Shown piece after piece: positions 45,117 to 54,289 of a DNA stretch of 64,000 nucleotides. How positions within the stretch are numbered: the first letter of the stretch is position 1; each line of letters opens with the position of its first letter. The stretch comes from an uncultured Ignavibacteriota bacterium (GTDB taxonomy: Bacteria; Bacteroidota; Ignavibacteria; Palsa-1295): the NCBI GenBank assembly GCA_903900335.1, contig CAIUMP010000041.1:1-64000 (forward strand). Reading direction: 5' to 3'. The position numbers and the translations under genes are program-made. The notes under the pieces are model-generated. The model had not been told where the DNA came from. It saw nothing but the letters and a program-made list of their open reading frames with translations, and ran no database searches.

Positions 45117-47333
45117 CTACTCCTTTATGATTCTCTTGCTGAGCGTTGTGCCGGTTAGCGTCACACGTAGGATGTAAGTGCCGGAGTTAAGGCGGCTCGC
45201 ATCCCAATCGGCGCGGCTGTCAATAACGAAGGAGTCAACATGCCGACCAAGGATGTCCAGAACTTCTACCATTCCTCGTTCAGAAAGGCCATCCAGCGAG
45301 AGCGAGAAGTTGCCCGCGCTCGGGTTCGGATGAACGGAGATTGAAATCGGTACTGTGTAAGCGTCTAATGGCACCGAACCCACTGGCGCAGCGCAATAGG
45401 TGATTGTGTCGTAAGCTATGTGATGTGGCGTGACACTGTCGCTTGCGACGATGATGATCGAGCCGTTCTGGGTGGAATCCAGGACGCTGACTTGGAATAC
45501 AGCGGAGCGATCACCTGACTTGATTGGACTGCTTAGGTGGAACGTCAAATTTTTGCCCGACCCAGGCACAACGCTGACGGACGCGAGCCCCTCATCGAAC
45601 GTCCGAGATTCCGTGACGGTCCAGGTGCTGAATCCAGCATTGCAGTTGGTATCTGGATTCAAACTGCGTTGTAAGCGCGAGCGTAGGGTAAAAACTGGCG
45701 GAAGTGAGTCGGGGCGAGGGCTGAGATCAATATTCTTCCAACATATTTGTTGATGCGTCGGGTTATTGTTACAATCAATTACTGTGAAATCCACGCAGGT
45801 AGCAATGTTCGTATCCTTACGCGACAGATGGATGGCGACGGGCTGCATGACGCAGGGGAATGTCGTAGGTGACACGATACTTGTGTCTGTCGTTGCCCAC
45901 GTTATGCTAACTGTTGCGTTCGACGCAGGCATTGCGGTCCAGTTTATCGACCTGAGCCCTGTGTCCATCAACGATGAGTCGGTTGCAAGGAAGAGGCTGT
46001 CAATGCTACTACCGCCAGTTGCGCTCACCTTTGGTGCGCTCGTGTCTGTGTTGATGGTCTCAATCACAATCGGCATATCGCACGGAGTGATAAAGGCCGG
46101 AGGTGGTAGCCCAGCGTATGTGCAATTCAGGGAGATTGTTGCGGCCGAATCCCCAGTTGCGCTCACAACGTCCAAAGTCGAATCAAGCCAGTGTACCTCG
46201 GCCATTTGGAGTTTAGGGATAGTGCCAAGGTCCTGCGTTTGACTTAGACTTCCATCCGCGAGGGCTATTGCGCCTGGAGGAGATACGATACGCATCGATC
46301 CAGGCGGTTTGAGCGCTGAGATAGTCAGTGACGCACGAGCTTTCGTCGCGTCGGCGCTTGAGCTTGTGTTGAAGATAAAGGACTCCACCTCAAATGGGTT
46401 ATTGAAATACTTGTGATTCTTCCAGTTGTACTTTACTCGGTGTGGGTAGAGTGTGATCGCGAGGAGATTACCATTGCAAATTTCAAACTCACCTGTGCCG
46501 TAACTTCCTCGAGCAATTTCTAGAATGGTGTCTTTCCCAGAACCTGCGACACTCGTTGCAGGCCACTCGTAGAACATTGCGTTATCCTTGTAAGGAACAC
46601 CCCAAGGGGCCCCAGGCATCAGTCCCCAGGCATAATCGGACTCTTTCATCCAATCAACGACCGCAAGCAAACTCGGAGGGAACAATCCTATAGGAAACGG
46701 AGTGAGTTCATCGCTAACGTAGGCGGTCCCAATGGCCCCCTCCACTGATGAGGACTTCTGGAACTCGAGGAAGAATGGAGGAATGCCACGATTTGCATTT
46801 GGGTACTGCGTCCGATTCGAAGTATAGTCATAACGGGTAGCTACAGGTCCTTCGTCGTTGCTATTGACATCTACATCAAGTAAATACTGTGTTTGCACGG
46901 AAAGCGACGCGCCGGCATGGTTAACGATCCTGATCGAATAGATGATCTGCCCGCTGATCTCAAAGGCCACCGGATACACATCCTGGATAATATCGAAACC
47001 GGTCTCTTTCCAAACGGTTTCGATAGTGTCGCCGATTTTGCTGTTTCTCCCGTTGCCGAGCATGACATCGGGCTGCCCGATTATGGAGGAAACATCATTG
47101 TTAGAGTACACCTTGGCGCCCACCCTAACGGATAGGAATGACTTATTTCGGTAGGAGAGCTGAATGCTGGGAGGAACAAACGCTGAATTTCCTCTCAAGA
47201 ACCAAATGTGTCCAGTTTGATCCTCGACCAGTGCTGTGACGAATCTATTACCTGTCGTCAAGTTTGCTGCATGGACGCGGGAGCTACAACTTAGAATTGC
47301 CAACACAAATAGGAGTTTCAATCTGTGGGACAT
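45117..47333 (-). CDS. T9SS cargo, member of a tandem paralogous pair
   Basis: 738 residues from the ATG at 47333, chosen because a strong AGGAGGTG ribosome binding site (47344-47337) precedes it; a GTG at 47339 lies inside that site. Signal peptide MSHRLKLLFVLAI ... HAAN. The N-terminal domain parallels the downstream gene (TGNRFVTALVEDQTGHIWF, DIIQDVYPVAFEISG, YSIRIVNH, WPATSV). The sorting domain ends the protein (SVHPNPSAGNFSLSL, VEVLDILGRHVDSF, LNSGTYILRV). The pair lies on one strand with a 71-bp gap, so likely one operon. Confidence 0.8.
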   Translation of the reverse strand: MSHRLKLLFVLAILSCSSRVHAANLTTGNRFVTALVEDQTGHIWFLRGNSAFVPPSIQLSYRNKSFLSVRVGAKVYSNNDVSSIIGQPDVMLGNGRNSKIGDTIETVWKETGFDIIQDVYPVAFEISGQIIYSIRIVNHAGASLSVQTQYLLDVDVNSNDEGPVATRYDYTSNRTQYPNANRGIPPFFLEFQKSSSVEGAIGTAYVSDELTPFPIGLFPPSLLAVVDWMKESDYAWGLMPGAPWGVPYKDNAMFYEWPATSVAGSGKDTILEIARGSYGTGEFEICNGNLLAITLYPHRVKYNWKNHKYFNNPFEVESFIFNTSSSADATKARASLTISALKPPGSMRIVSPPGAIALADGSLSQTQDLGTIPKLQMAEVHWLDSTLDVVSATGDSAATISLNCTYAGLPPPAFITPCDMPIVIETINTDTSAPKVSATGGSSIDSLFLATDSSLMDTGLRSINWTAMPASNATVSITWATTDTSIVSPTTFPCVMQPVAIHLSRKDTNIATCVDFTVIDCNNNPTHQQICWKNIDLSPRPDSLPPVFTLRSRLQRSLNPDTNCNAGFSTWTVTESRTFDEGLASVSVVPGSGKNLTFHLSSPIKSGDRSAVFQVSVLDSTQNGSIIIVASDSVTPHHIAYDTITYCAAPVGSVPLDAYTVPISISVHPNPSAGNFSLSLDGLSERGMVEVLDILGRHVDSFVIDSRADWDASRLNSGTYILRVTLTGTTLSKRIIKE

Positions 47334-47452
47334 AAACACCTCCTGTTTTAGAGATTATTCACTCCTCAAGGCAACACTTTTTGGGATACAAAGTTGCACG
47401 ATGGGAAATGCCCACTGTCCGACCATCTGACTCCTGCTTTCGCAGCGAATGT

Positions 47453-47473
47453 GTAAAAGTTGGGTCTCCAACT
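47453..47473 (-). terminator. Possible pdxT terminator
   Basis: AGTTGG (47458-47463) pairs with CCAACT (47468-47473) around a four-base loop, followed on the minus strand by TTTTACAC. It overlaps the pdxT stop codon. Confidence 0.45.
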
Positions 47474-48069
47474 TAAAACTGAATCATCGAGAGAAAATAC
47501 TCATGCACGCGCGCATCATCCACAACCTCCGGATGAAAGACCGTTGCAAGAAGATTCTTCTCGCGAGCCATCACTGTTCCTTGCTCCACTCTACCCAGGA
47601 CTTCTACACCCTCGCCTACTGCAGTCAGGATTGGTGCACGAATGAAGACACCTGGAAAGGGAAGAGCGCCTAATGCCGGAATCTGTAACGGGGTCTCGGC
47701 GCTAAAACGCTGCGGGCCGAAGGCGTTTCGGCGAACGGTAATGTCCATCAATCCGATCCTGCCCTGCTTCGAGCCTTCGATATTCTTTGCTAGGAGGATC
47801 GAACCCATACAGGTGCCCCATATCGGAAGTCCGGACTCACCCATACTGCGGATCTCATCGAAGATGCCGTGTGCTGCGTGGGAAGATTCGATAATTGCAA
47901 CTGCCGTCGATTCGCCGCCGGGAAGAATGAGGGCATCAATGCCAGCCAAATCAGAAGCTCGGCGCACATCGAGAGTTTGTGCGCCGAGCGATTCGAGCTT
48001 TTCGATGTGCTCGCGAAAGTCGCCTTGCAGCGAAAGTACGCCAACGAGGGCCTTGCCCTTAGATGCCAC
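47473..48069 (-). CDS. pdxT: Pyridoxal 5'-phosphate synthase glutaminase subunit
   Basis: 198 residues from the GTG at 48069, which overlaps the end of pdxS by 11 bp; the longer in-frame extension upstream is not part of the family. PdxT hydrolyses glutamine and channels ammonia to PdxS. Marks: [28 protein letters not shown], the catalytic Cys in [13 protein letters not shown], and the His/Glu in VFHPEVVDD. Glutaminase and synthase lie in one operon, the usual arrangement for the DXP-independent vitamin B6 route. Confidence 0.93.
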   Translation of the reverse strand: MASKGKALVGVLSLQGDFREHIEKLESLGAQTLDVRRASDLAGIDALILPGGESTAVAIIESSHAAHGIFDEIRSMGESGLPIWGTCMGSILLAKNIEGSKQGRIGLMDITVRRNAFGPQRFSAETPLQIPALGALPFPGVFIRAPILTAVGEGVEVLGRVEQGTVMAREKNLLATVFHPEVVDDARVHEYFLSMIQF

Positions 48070-48991
48070 GGCCAGCGAGTAACTCCATTTCCGCAAGCGA
48101 GGAGACGGTCCGTCCGACCATCGGTTCGCCAAGACCACGGCTAACTTCGGCAAGCACCGCGGGATCATTATAATACGTCGTTGCTTTGACGATAGCGGCT
48201 GCGCGCTTTGCAGGGTCGCCGGACTTGAAGATGCCACTTCCAACGAAGACTCCATCAACACCAAGCTGCATCAGAAGTGCAGCATCGGCGGGTGTTGCTA
48301 AGCCACCAGCGGCGAAATTAACAACGGGAAGCTTTCCTGTTTCAGCGACTTCATTGACAAGGTCGTAGGGGGCCTGAAGATTCTTCGCCGCAGTGTATCG
48401 CTCATCCGTTGACATCGATTGCAAGCGGCGGATTTCACCGAAGATCGAGCGAGCATGACGGACTGCCTCAACGACATCCCCCGTGCCGGCCTCGCCCTTT
48501 GTGCGGATCATTGCCGCGCCTTCGGCGATGCGGCGAAGCGCCTCACCAAGATTGCGAGCACCGCAGACGAATGGAATTTCAAATTTGTGCTTGTCGATGT
48601 GGTTCTCTTCGTCAGCCATCGTAAGAACTTCGCTCTCATCAATGCAGTCAACGCCAAGGGCCTGAAGGATCTGCGCTTCGACGAAGTGACCGATGCGGGC
48701 TTTCGCCATCACCGGGATGGATACTGAGTTGATGATTTGAAGGATCAGCTCCGGGTCGGACATGCGAGCTACGCCGCCATCAGCGCGGATGTCGGCAGGT
48801 ACACGTTCCAGCGCCATGACCGCACACGCGCCTGCATCTTCGGCGATCTTGGCTTGCTCGGCGTTGACAACATCCATGATAACGCCGCCTTTGAGCATTT
48901 GTGGAAAGGCGCGTTTGACGAGTAGCGTGCCACGTTTTGGCTCAGCGCCATTCGTGGAATGTCCGTTGGTTGAGGGTGTTTTGTTCATCAT
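48059..48991 (-). CDS. pdxS: Pyridoxal 5'-phosphate synthase subunit
   Basis: 310 residues. PdxS is a TIM-barrel that makes PLP from ribose 5-phosphate, glyceraldehyde 3-phosphate and PdxT-supplied ammonia. Clear marks: [51 protein letters not shown], the [15 protein letters not shown] block, and [14 protein letters not shown] with GVFVGSGIF. The start ATG at 48991 includes a slightly long N-terminal tail. It overlaps pdxT by 11 bp. Confidence 0.97.
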   Translation of the reverse strand: MMNKTPSTNGHSTNGAEPKRGTLLVKRAFPQMLKGGVIMDVVNAEQAKIAEDAGACAVMALERVPADIRADGGVARMSDPELILQIINSVSIPVMAKARIGHFVEAQILQALGVDCIDESEVLTMADEENHIDKHKFEIPFVCGARNLGEALRRIAEGAAMIRTKGEAGTGDVVEAVRHARSIFGEIRRLQSMSTDERYTAAKNLQAPYDLVNEVAETGKLPVVNFAAGGLATPADAALLMQLGVDGVFVGSGIFKSGDPAKRAAAIVKATTYYNDPAVLAEVSRGLGEPMVGRTVSSLAEMELLAGRGI

Positions 48992-49052
48992 TTGGTAAAC
49001 GTGATACGGCCTTTATTAGTGCAAGTTGCAACGCTGGGAGCCAATTAATGCC

Positions 49053-50078
49053 TTAATGAGCGACGTGCCGGTTGGCGACTCCGGCCAGAAAACCTGCGAT
49101 CATACGAGAGGCGAGCCGAGAAGTTCTGCCGTCAACATCGTGTGCCGGACTGATCTCGACCATGTCCAGCATACGCACATTCTTGGATAAGCCTGCAGCG
49201 ACAGCTAATTCATAAGCTTCTTCTGCCAGGAAGCCGATCGGGGCAGGCGCGCTGACGCCAGGGGCATCGGAGGCGCGAACGCAGTCCATGTCGAAGGAGA
49301 GGTAGAGCGGCATTTCTGCGTCGCCGCGAGTGATCGCAAACTCGCACTCTTCGAAAGCGTTCGGAAGGTGGGCCGCTGTTGCATCTTCAAATGTAAGAAT
49401 GCGAGAACCTTGTTGCAAAAGCCAGTCGAAATGTGCCTGAGCGTTTACAAAAGATTGTATGCCGATCTCGGCAAAATGTTGTCCAGCGACAATTCCTTCT
49501 TCGAGCAATAGTCGAAAGCTGCTTCCGGAATGATGTTGTCCTTCCTTCCTTGGGCGGACATCAAGGTGGGCATCCACATTGATCAGCCCGATCTCTGCAG
49601 GGAGGTGCTGCGCACGTCCAAACCCCTTTACCAAAGGATAGGTCACGTCATGCCCACCGCCGAGCGCGATGATGATCTTTCCAGCAGCCGATAATTCCTG
49701 CACCAACAGCGAGGCTTGCTCGTGCATTGCCTCTAGATCACCCAGTGCAATGTCACCAAAGTCAACGATTTTTAGGCTGTCGATGTGGTGCTTAAATTGC
49801 GGTCCAGCGTAAGGCGTCAACTTACCAAACCACTGGCGTATTTCGTTTGGCGCCTCGCTGGCCCCGACACGCCCTCCATTGCGGCGAATGCCCTCGTCCG
49901 TTGGAATCCCGAAGATGACTACGTCAGCCTTGTCGAGGGTGGCCTGCGTTGCGGGTTGAACGATGTTTCCGAGTCTCGTGTCAAGTGGATCGGTAGTTTG
50001 CGACGGAGAAAGAACTGGGGTAAAGGTGGATTGATTGATCACTTCATCAAAACAGAGCAACACCGAGTTAGGCTCCAC
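49053..50078 (-). CDS. Formimidoylglutamase/arginase-family hydrolase
   Basis: 341 residues of the ureohydrolase superfamily. Manganese-binding motifs are intact: ALGGGHDVTYPL, INVDAHLDVRP and SFDMDCVRAS. The N-terminal FGIPTDEGIRRNGGRVGASEAPNEIRQWF block is closest to formimidoylglutamase (HutG) of histidine degradation, though agmatinase-like enzymes share parts of it; no other hut gene is near. The GTG start at 50078 comes directly after the stop of the out-of-frame sorting-domain fragment (TGA at 50081-50079). Confidence 0.82.
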   Translation of the reverse strand: MEPNSVLLCFDEVINQSTFTPVLSPSQTTDPLDTRLGNIVQPATQATLDKADVVIFGIPTDEGIRRNGGRVGASEAPNEIRQWFGKLTPYAGPQFKHHIDSLKIVDFGDIALGDLEAMHEQASLLVQELSAAGKIIIALGGGHDVTYPLVKGFGRAQHLPAEIGLINVDAHLDVRPRKEGQHHSGSSFRLLLEEGIVAGQHFAEIGIQSFVNAQAHFDWLLQQGSRILTFEDATAAHLPNAFEECEFAITRGDAEMPLYLSFDMDCVRASDAPGVSAPAPIGFLAEEAYELAVAAGLSKNVRMLDMVEISPAHDVDGRTSRLASRMIAGFLAGVANRHVAH

Positions 50079-50294
50079 TCAGTGCGAGCCAGCCAATCGC
50101 GTGTACGTGGGTTGTCCTTCGGCGGCTCGAATGATGCAGAAATAAGTCCCCGGCGAAGCATCCTTCGCATCCCACACGAACGAATGTTCACCCGCTTCGA
50201 GCTCGCCATCGAAGAGCCTAGCGACGGTGTTGCCGAGGAGATTGACGATGGTGATTTGGGTTTGCTCGCGGGTGGGATTTGTGAATTGGAAACT
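50079..50294 (-). pseudogene. Out-of-frame T9SS sorting domain
   Basis: In a frame other than that of the upstream gene the sequence encodes a clean type A sorting domain: FTNPTREQTQITIVNLLG, VARLFDGELEAGEHSFVWD and ASPGTYFCIIRA. The fragment has no start and is cut by a stop at 50297-50295 upstream. It follows the stop codon of the beta-propeller gene. A frameshift in the real genome, or an error in the assembly, would explain it. Confidence 0.65.
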
Positions 50295-50298
50295 TCAA

Positions 50299-51279
50299 TC
50301 ACGGCATCGGCTCCTGCCAAACGCCGTTGGTACTAGTTCCGGCAAAAAGAGTAGCGCCATTCAAGGCAAATGCCGTAATATTCGTGGGAGGTAGGCCTTT
50401 GCCAGAGGATATCCAATTCGCGCCTTTATCGGTTGAGTGATACAACTCGCCGCTCGCGCCCGCAAAAAGATTCGTACCGTTCAAGAATAACGAACTTACG
50501 GTGGCATTGGTCATCCCATCGTGTGTGGATGACCAGCCGTTGTTCACGGATGACCAGTTTGAACCATCATCCGCGGAGTGGAACACGCCAGCCCCCTGTG
50601 TCCCAACGTAGAAATCCGAGCCGCTCACGGCGATGCAGCGAATATTATAATTTGTCAATCCCGCGTTCGCCGCCGACCAGCTTGACCCCCCGTTGGTGGA
50701 TCGGAAAACGCCGCCTTCTGTGCCAGCAAGGATGGTTGAACCGTCCACAGCCAGGCAGGTAACAAAGCGGTTGACCATTCCGCTGCTTGAATTCGTCCAG
50801 CGTGGGCCCCCGGTATCACTTGTCATCACGTAGAATCCATCGCCGGCACCAGCGTAAACGTATGGAATTGTCCCGACAAGCGCAGTCACAAACAGGTTGC
50901 CCAAGCCACGATTTGCAGACTTCCACGATGCGCCATTATTATCAGAGTAAAACATTCCCTGCCCTCCAGTTCCAGCATAGATACGAGACCCAGAGCTTGC
51001 GAAAACCCCTGCCCCGATATTGGGGCCGGTAGTCGTACTGGACCAGCTAACGCCATTGTTGTCCGAGAAAAAGACAATGTTGCTCGAACCATCAAAGAGC
51101 CTTGAGCCGATCAGTGACAAGGCATCGACACCTCCGTACGGGCCGTTTGTTTGCACCCAGTTTCCCACCGGGGGAATAGCCGGTACTTGGGGTGTTCCTG
51201 AGTTATTGCACGAGGGAAGGGTACTCACAGCCAGCAGGAGAACTATAAAACGTACGGAAGTTGCAACACTACTCTTCAT
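50299..51279 (-). CDS. Beta-propeller lipoprotein
   Basis: 326 residues from the ATG at 51279, followed by a lipoprotein signal peptide with lipobox TLPSC. Seven or so repeats of the BNR/photosystem-assembly type follow (SDNNGVSWSS, SDNNGASWKS, STNGGSSWSA, SADDGSNWSS, STDKGANWIS), each ending in a GxxVxxLxxxGxxLFAG-type strand. The protein ends abruptly at GVWQEPMP; the T9SS sorting domain that would normally follow lies out of frame downstream. Function unknown; perhaps a surface scaffold. Confidence 0.78.
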   Translation of the reverse strand: MKSSVATSVRFIVLLLAVSTLPSCNNSGTPQVPAIPPVGNWVQTNGPYGGVDALSLIGSRLFDGSSNIVFFSDNNGVSWSSTTTGPNIGAGVFASSGSRIYAGTGGQGMFYSDNNGASWKSANRGLGNLFVTALVGTIPYVYAGAGDGFYVMTSDTGGPRWTNSSSGMVNRFVTCLAVDGSTILAGTEGGVFRSTNGGSSWSAANAGLTNYNIRCIAVSGSDFYVGTQGAGVFHSADDGSNWSSVNNGWSSTHDGMTNATVSSLFLNGTNLFAGASGELYHSTDKGANWISSGKGLPPTNITAFALNGATLFAGTSTNGVWQEPMP

Positions 51280-51364
51280 AGGAATCAAATTAGTTAGGCC
51301 AGGGATACAACTGCAACGGATGCTTGGTGAAAACACGGCTCGGCACACTTGGTTGCAGTCTAAC

Positions 51365-51412
51365 CATTCATACCCAAACGCCTCGATCGGGTACAACCTC
51401 GCCGCATTCCGC
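51365..51412 (-). pseudogene. Relict C-terminal tail of a MacB-like permease
   Basis: On the minus strand this reads RNAARLYPIEAFGYE, which matches the last residues of the intact permease at 51529 (RKAARLNPIEALRYE) at 11 of 15 positions. No other permease sequence surrounds it, so it looks like the end of a deleted second copy. Confidence 0.55.
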
Positions 51413-51528
51413 ATTGTGAGTGGGAGTAGCGCAGGCTTCCTTGCCTGCCGAAGTACCTAGAGTCGGCAAAACTCTCGACGAGCTAAAGCTCTGGTGCATC
51501 CAAGAATGTCTACTCTACGCATGGAAGG

Positions 51529-52752
51529 CTACTCATACCTCAACGCCTCAATCGGATTCAACCGCGCCGCCTTCCGCGCGGGGTACCACCCGAAGAAGAT
51601 ACCTACAAACGCAGCTGCACCGAAGGACATGGCGACGGCTTGCGGCGATATGACCAGAATCCATCCATTGCTCTTCGCGACAAATGAAGAAGCAATGTAG
51701 CCAAGTATAACACCGATAATACCTCCGAGCAGGCTGAGCGTGATCGCCTCGGTGAGGAATTGGAACAAGACGTTCGCGAACTTCGCACCAATGGATTTGC
51801 GAATGCCGATCTCGCGCGTGCGCTCGGTGACGCTTACGAGCATGATGTTCATGATGCCAATGCCGCCGACAAGAAGGGAGATAACGGCAGCAGCCGTGAG
51901 GAGGCTGGTCATCGTTGCGGTGCTTTGTTGCGCGGCGGCGGCGAGTTCTACTTGCGAGCGGATCTGGAAATCGTTATCATCGGAAGCGAGCAGGCGATGC
52001 TGCTGACGGAGAATGCCCGTTACGTCTGCGGACGCTGCCACCGATGCTTCCGATGAAATCGCGCTCGCCATGATGTTATTGACCCACGTGATTCCCATCA
52101 TCTTCTTCTGCACTGTTGCCAGCGGCGCGAGGACGATGTCGTCCTGATCTTGTCCGAACGAGTTCGACCCTTTCTCCGCAAGCACACCAATGACGGTGAA
52201 GGGTTCGCGTTTAACGCGAATTGTTTGTCCAACCGGATCGACACCCTCACCGAAGAGATTCGTCACAACGGTTTTGCCGAGCAAGCAGACTTTTGTACCA
52301 GTCTTTGCGTCCGCTTCGGTGAAGTTACTTCCACTGATAATCGGCCAGTTGCGGACAATAACATACGATGGAGTTGTGCCCGTGACACGTGTTGCCCAAT
52401 TCGAATTTCCCGCGACAACCTGCGCGCTTGTTCCAACAGTTGGGGCCACGTCAGTCAGTAGGGAAGAGCGCTTGAGTGCGTTCGCGTCCTCTTCGGTCAA
52501 GTGAGCGCTTCCACCTGCGCCGGATGAAATGCCACCGACATTCACGGCTCCCGGAAAAATGAGGAGCGCGTTCGTCCCCATCGCGTTGATCTGACCTGCA
52601 ACCGCTTGCGACGCCCCCTCGCCAATTGCCGTCATCGTTATCACTGACCCCACGCCAATGATAATGCCAAGCATCGTCAGCGCCGCGCGAACTTTGTTGC
52701 TCGCCAGCGACTGAAACGCCATCACCACGCTGCTAAAAAGCTGGGTAAACAT
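51529..52752 (-). CDS. MacB-like ABC transporter permease (FtsX family)
   Basis: 407 residues. The N-terminal helix (ALTMLGIIIGVGSVITMTAIGEG) leads into the MacB periplasmic domain and three C-terminal helices (LLVGGIGIMNIMLVSVTERTREIGIRKSIGA, then LLGGIIGVILGY, and YPARKAARLNPIEALRYE). Such permeases form tripartite pumps with a separate or fused ATPase and a MacA adaptor. The adaptor is immediately upstream on the same strand, 25 bases away. No ATPase gene is visible within the window, which is unusual for the family. Confidence 0.85.
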   Translation of the reverse strand: MFTQLFSSVVMAFQSLASNKVRAALTMLGIIIGVGSVITMTAIGEGASQAVAGQINAMGTNALLIFPGAVNVGGISSGAGGSAHLTEEDANALKRSSLLTDVAPTVGTSAQVVAGNSNWATRVTGTTPSYVIVRNWPIISGSNFTEADAKTGTKVCLLGKTVVTNLFGEGVDPVGQTIRVKREPFTVIGVLAEKGSNSFGQDQDDIVLAPLATVQKKMMGITWVNNIMASAISSEASVAASADVTGILRQQHRLLASDDNDFQIRSQVELAAAAQQSTATMTSLLTAAAVISLLVGGIGIMNIMLVSVTERTREIGIRKSIGAKFANVLFQFLTEAITLSLLGGIIGVILGYIASSFVAKSNGWILVISPQAVAMSFGAAAFVGIFFGWYPARKAARLNPIEALRYE

Positions 52753-52777
52753 GAGAGGGGTTGATTAGGAAATGAGA

Positions 52778-54187
52778 TTAGAATCTACGCGCTCCGCCGC
52801 CACCACCACCACCGCCGCCACCGGGACGCTGTTGATTGAGTGGGGAGGAGCCTGCGGGTGTCGTCGTGCTCATCGAGAACGCAGCGACGATGATGCTATC
52901 GCCAGCGTGAAGCTCTGGGGTGCTCTTGAGTATCTCGGAGTAATTTCCATCAGAGAGTCCCCCCATAACTTTTACGGCCTCCATGGACGGCCCATCCGGT
53001 GTCATTGTTTTTCGATAGACAGTTGCGAATGTTGGTCGTTCACCACCAGCCGCATGTGTCATTCCACCTTTTCGCGAGCTATCGCCAGCAGGGCGCTGTC
53101 GCCGAATCTTGGAGGCCGTGTCTTTAATACCGGCGGCAGTCAGCAACTCCGTGGGTGGCACAAAGCGCGTCGCGGCCACGGGCACACGAAGCACCGCTGT
53201 GCGGCTCGCGTTCACAATCATAACCGTTGCCGTCATTCCAGGGAAGAGGCGAAGATCTTTGTTCTCTGTGTTGATAATAACCGTGTACGTTACCACGTTG
53301 GATGTCGTCACAGAGTTAAGTCGCACCTGATGCACTGACCCGACGAACTGCTCCCCTGGATATGCATCGACCGTGAACTTCACGTCCTGTGCATCTTTGA
53401 CAGAGCCAATATCTGCCTCATCCACATTCGCTGCGACCTGCATACTCGTTAGATCCTGAGCGATGATGAAGAGAACGGGGGCGTTGAATCCTGCTGCGAC
53501 GGTCTGCCCTTTATCGACGCTACGCGAAACGACTACGCCGGAGATAGGTGAGCGAATGATCGTATATCCCAAATTTGCCAAGGCTTGCTTCAGCGACGCA
53601 TTCGCTTGATCGACGGACGCACGAGCATCTTCCAGCTTGTTGCGGCTGACATCATAATCGGACTGAGCGATAAGCTGCTTATCCAGAAGTTGTTTCTGAC
53701 GGGCCTCGTCGCGGACGCTTGCGTTGAGATCGGCCGTTGCCTTTGCGAGATTAGCCCGCGCTTGAGTGACCGCAGCCGAGAATGTGGTGGAATCAAGTTT
53801 AGCTAAGAGCTGGCCTTTTGTCACTTTGGTATTAAAATCTGCATACAGATCAGTTATCATCCCCGATACTTGGCTTCCAACCTGAACCGTAGTGGTTGCT
53901 TGGAGCGTACCGGTTGCTGTTACACCGCGTGAAAGATCACCCAGATCGACTGCTGCGTACCGGATGACAATCGGAGGCTTTGCTGGCGTTCGGAGCAAGA
54001 AGTACCATGCTGCGAATCCTAACACGGCCGCTCCAAGTGTATAAAGTACCGGCCCCCATTTACTCTTCTTCTTACCGAGGGTGACCTTCTTCATGATCTC
54101 CTTCGGGGGAATGGGAATCCCGCCATTATTAGCTGGGAAGTTGCCGATGGTCTCGCGGGTGGTTGTTGTTGTCGTGGTGTCTGCCAT
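52778..54187 (-). CDS. MacA-like periplasmic adaptor
   Basis: 469 residues. An N-terminal Thr-rich head and one membrane segment (YTLGAAVLGFAAWYFL) precede a typical membrane-fusion-protein layout: barrel-sandwich/lipoyl strand (TGTLQATTTVQVGSQVSGMI), a helical hairpin (AAVTQARANLAKATADLNAS), the second lipoyl strand (YTIIRSPISGVVVSRSVDKGQTV), and beta-barrel parts (FPGMTATVMIVNASRTAVLRVP). It would bridge the permease to an outer-membrane channel. Homopolymeric Gly near the C-terminus (a run of ten) is encoded by GGC/GGT repeats. Confidence 0.88.
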   Translation of the reverse strand: MADTTTTTTTRETIGNFPANNGGIPIPPKEIMKKVTLGKKKSKWGPVLYTLGAAVLGFAAWYFLLRTPAKPPIVIRYAAVDLGDLSRGVTATGTLQATTTVQVGSQVSGMITDLYADFNTKVTKGQLLAKLDSTTFSAAVTQARANLAKATADLNASVRDEARQKQLLDKQLIAQSDYDVSRNKLEDARASVDQANASLKQALANLGYTIIRSPISGVVVSRSVDKGQTVAAGFNAPVLFIIAQDLTSMQVAANVDEADIGSVKDAQDVKFTVDAYPGEQFVGSVHQVRLNSVTTSNVVTYTVIINTENKDLRLFPGMTATVMIVNASRTAVLRVPVAATRFVPPTELLTAAGIKDTASKIRRQRPAGDSSRKGGMTHAAGGERPTFATVYRKTMTPDGPSMEAVKVMGGLSDGNYSEILKSTPELHAGDSIIVAAFSMSTTTPAGSSPLNQQRPGGGGGGGGGGARRF

Positions 54188-54289
54188 GAAATCTCGTTGT
54201 CTTGCTTTTCCTGCGCGCTCTACAATTCTATACGGAGTATAATGCCAACTCGGAAGTTTAAGAATGAATAATTTATTTTCATTCAGATT

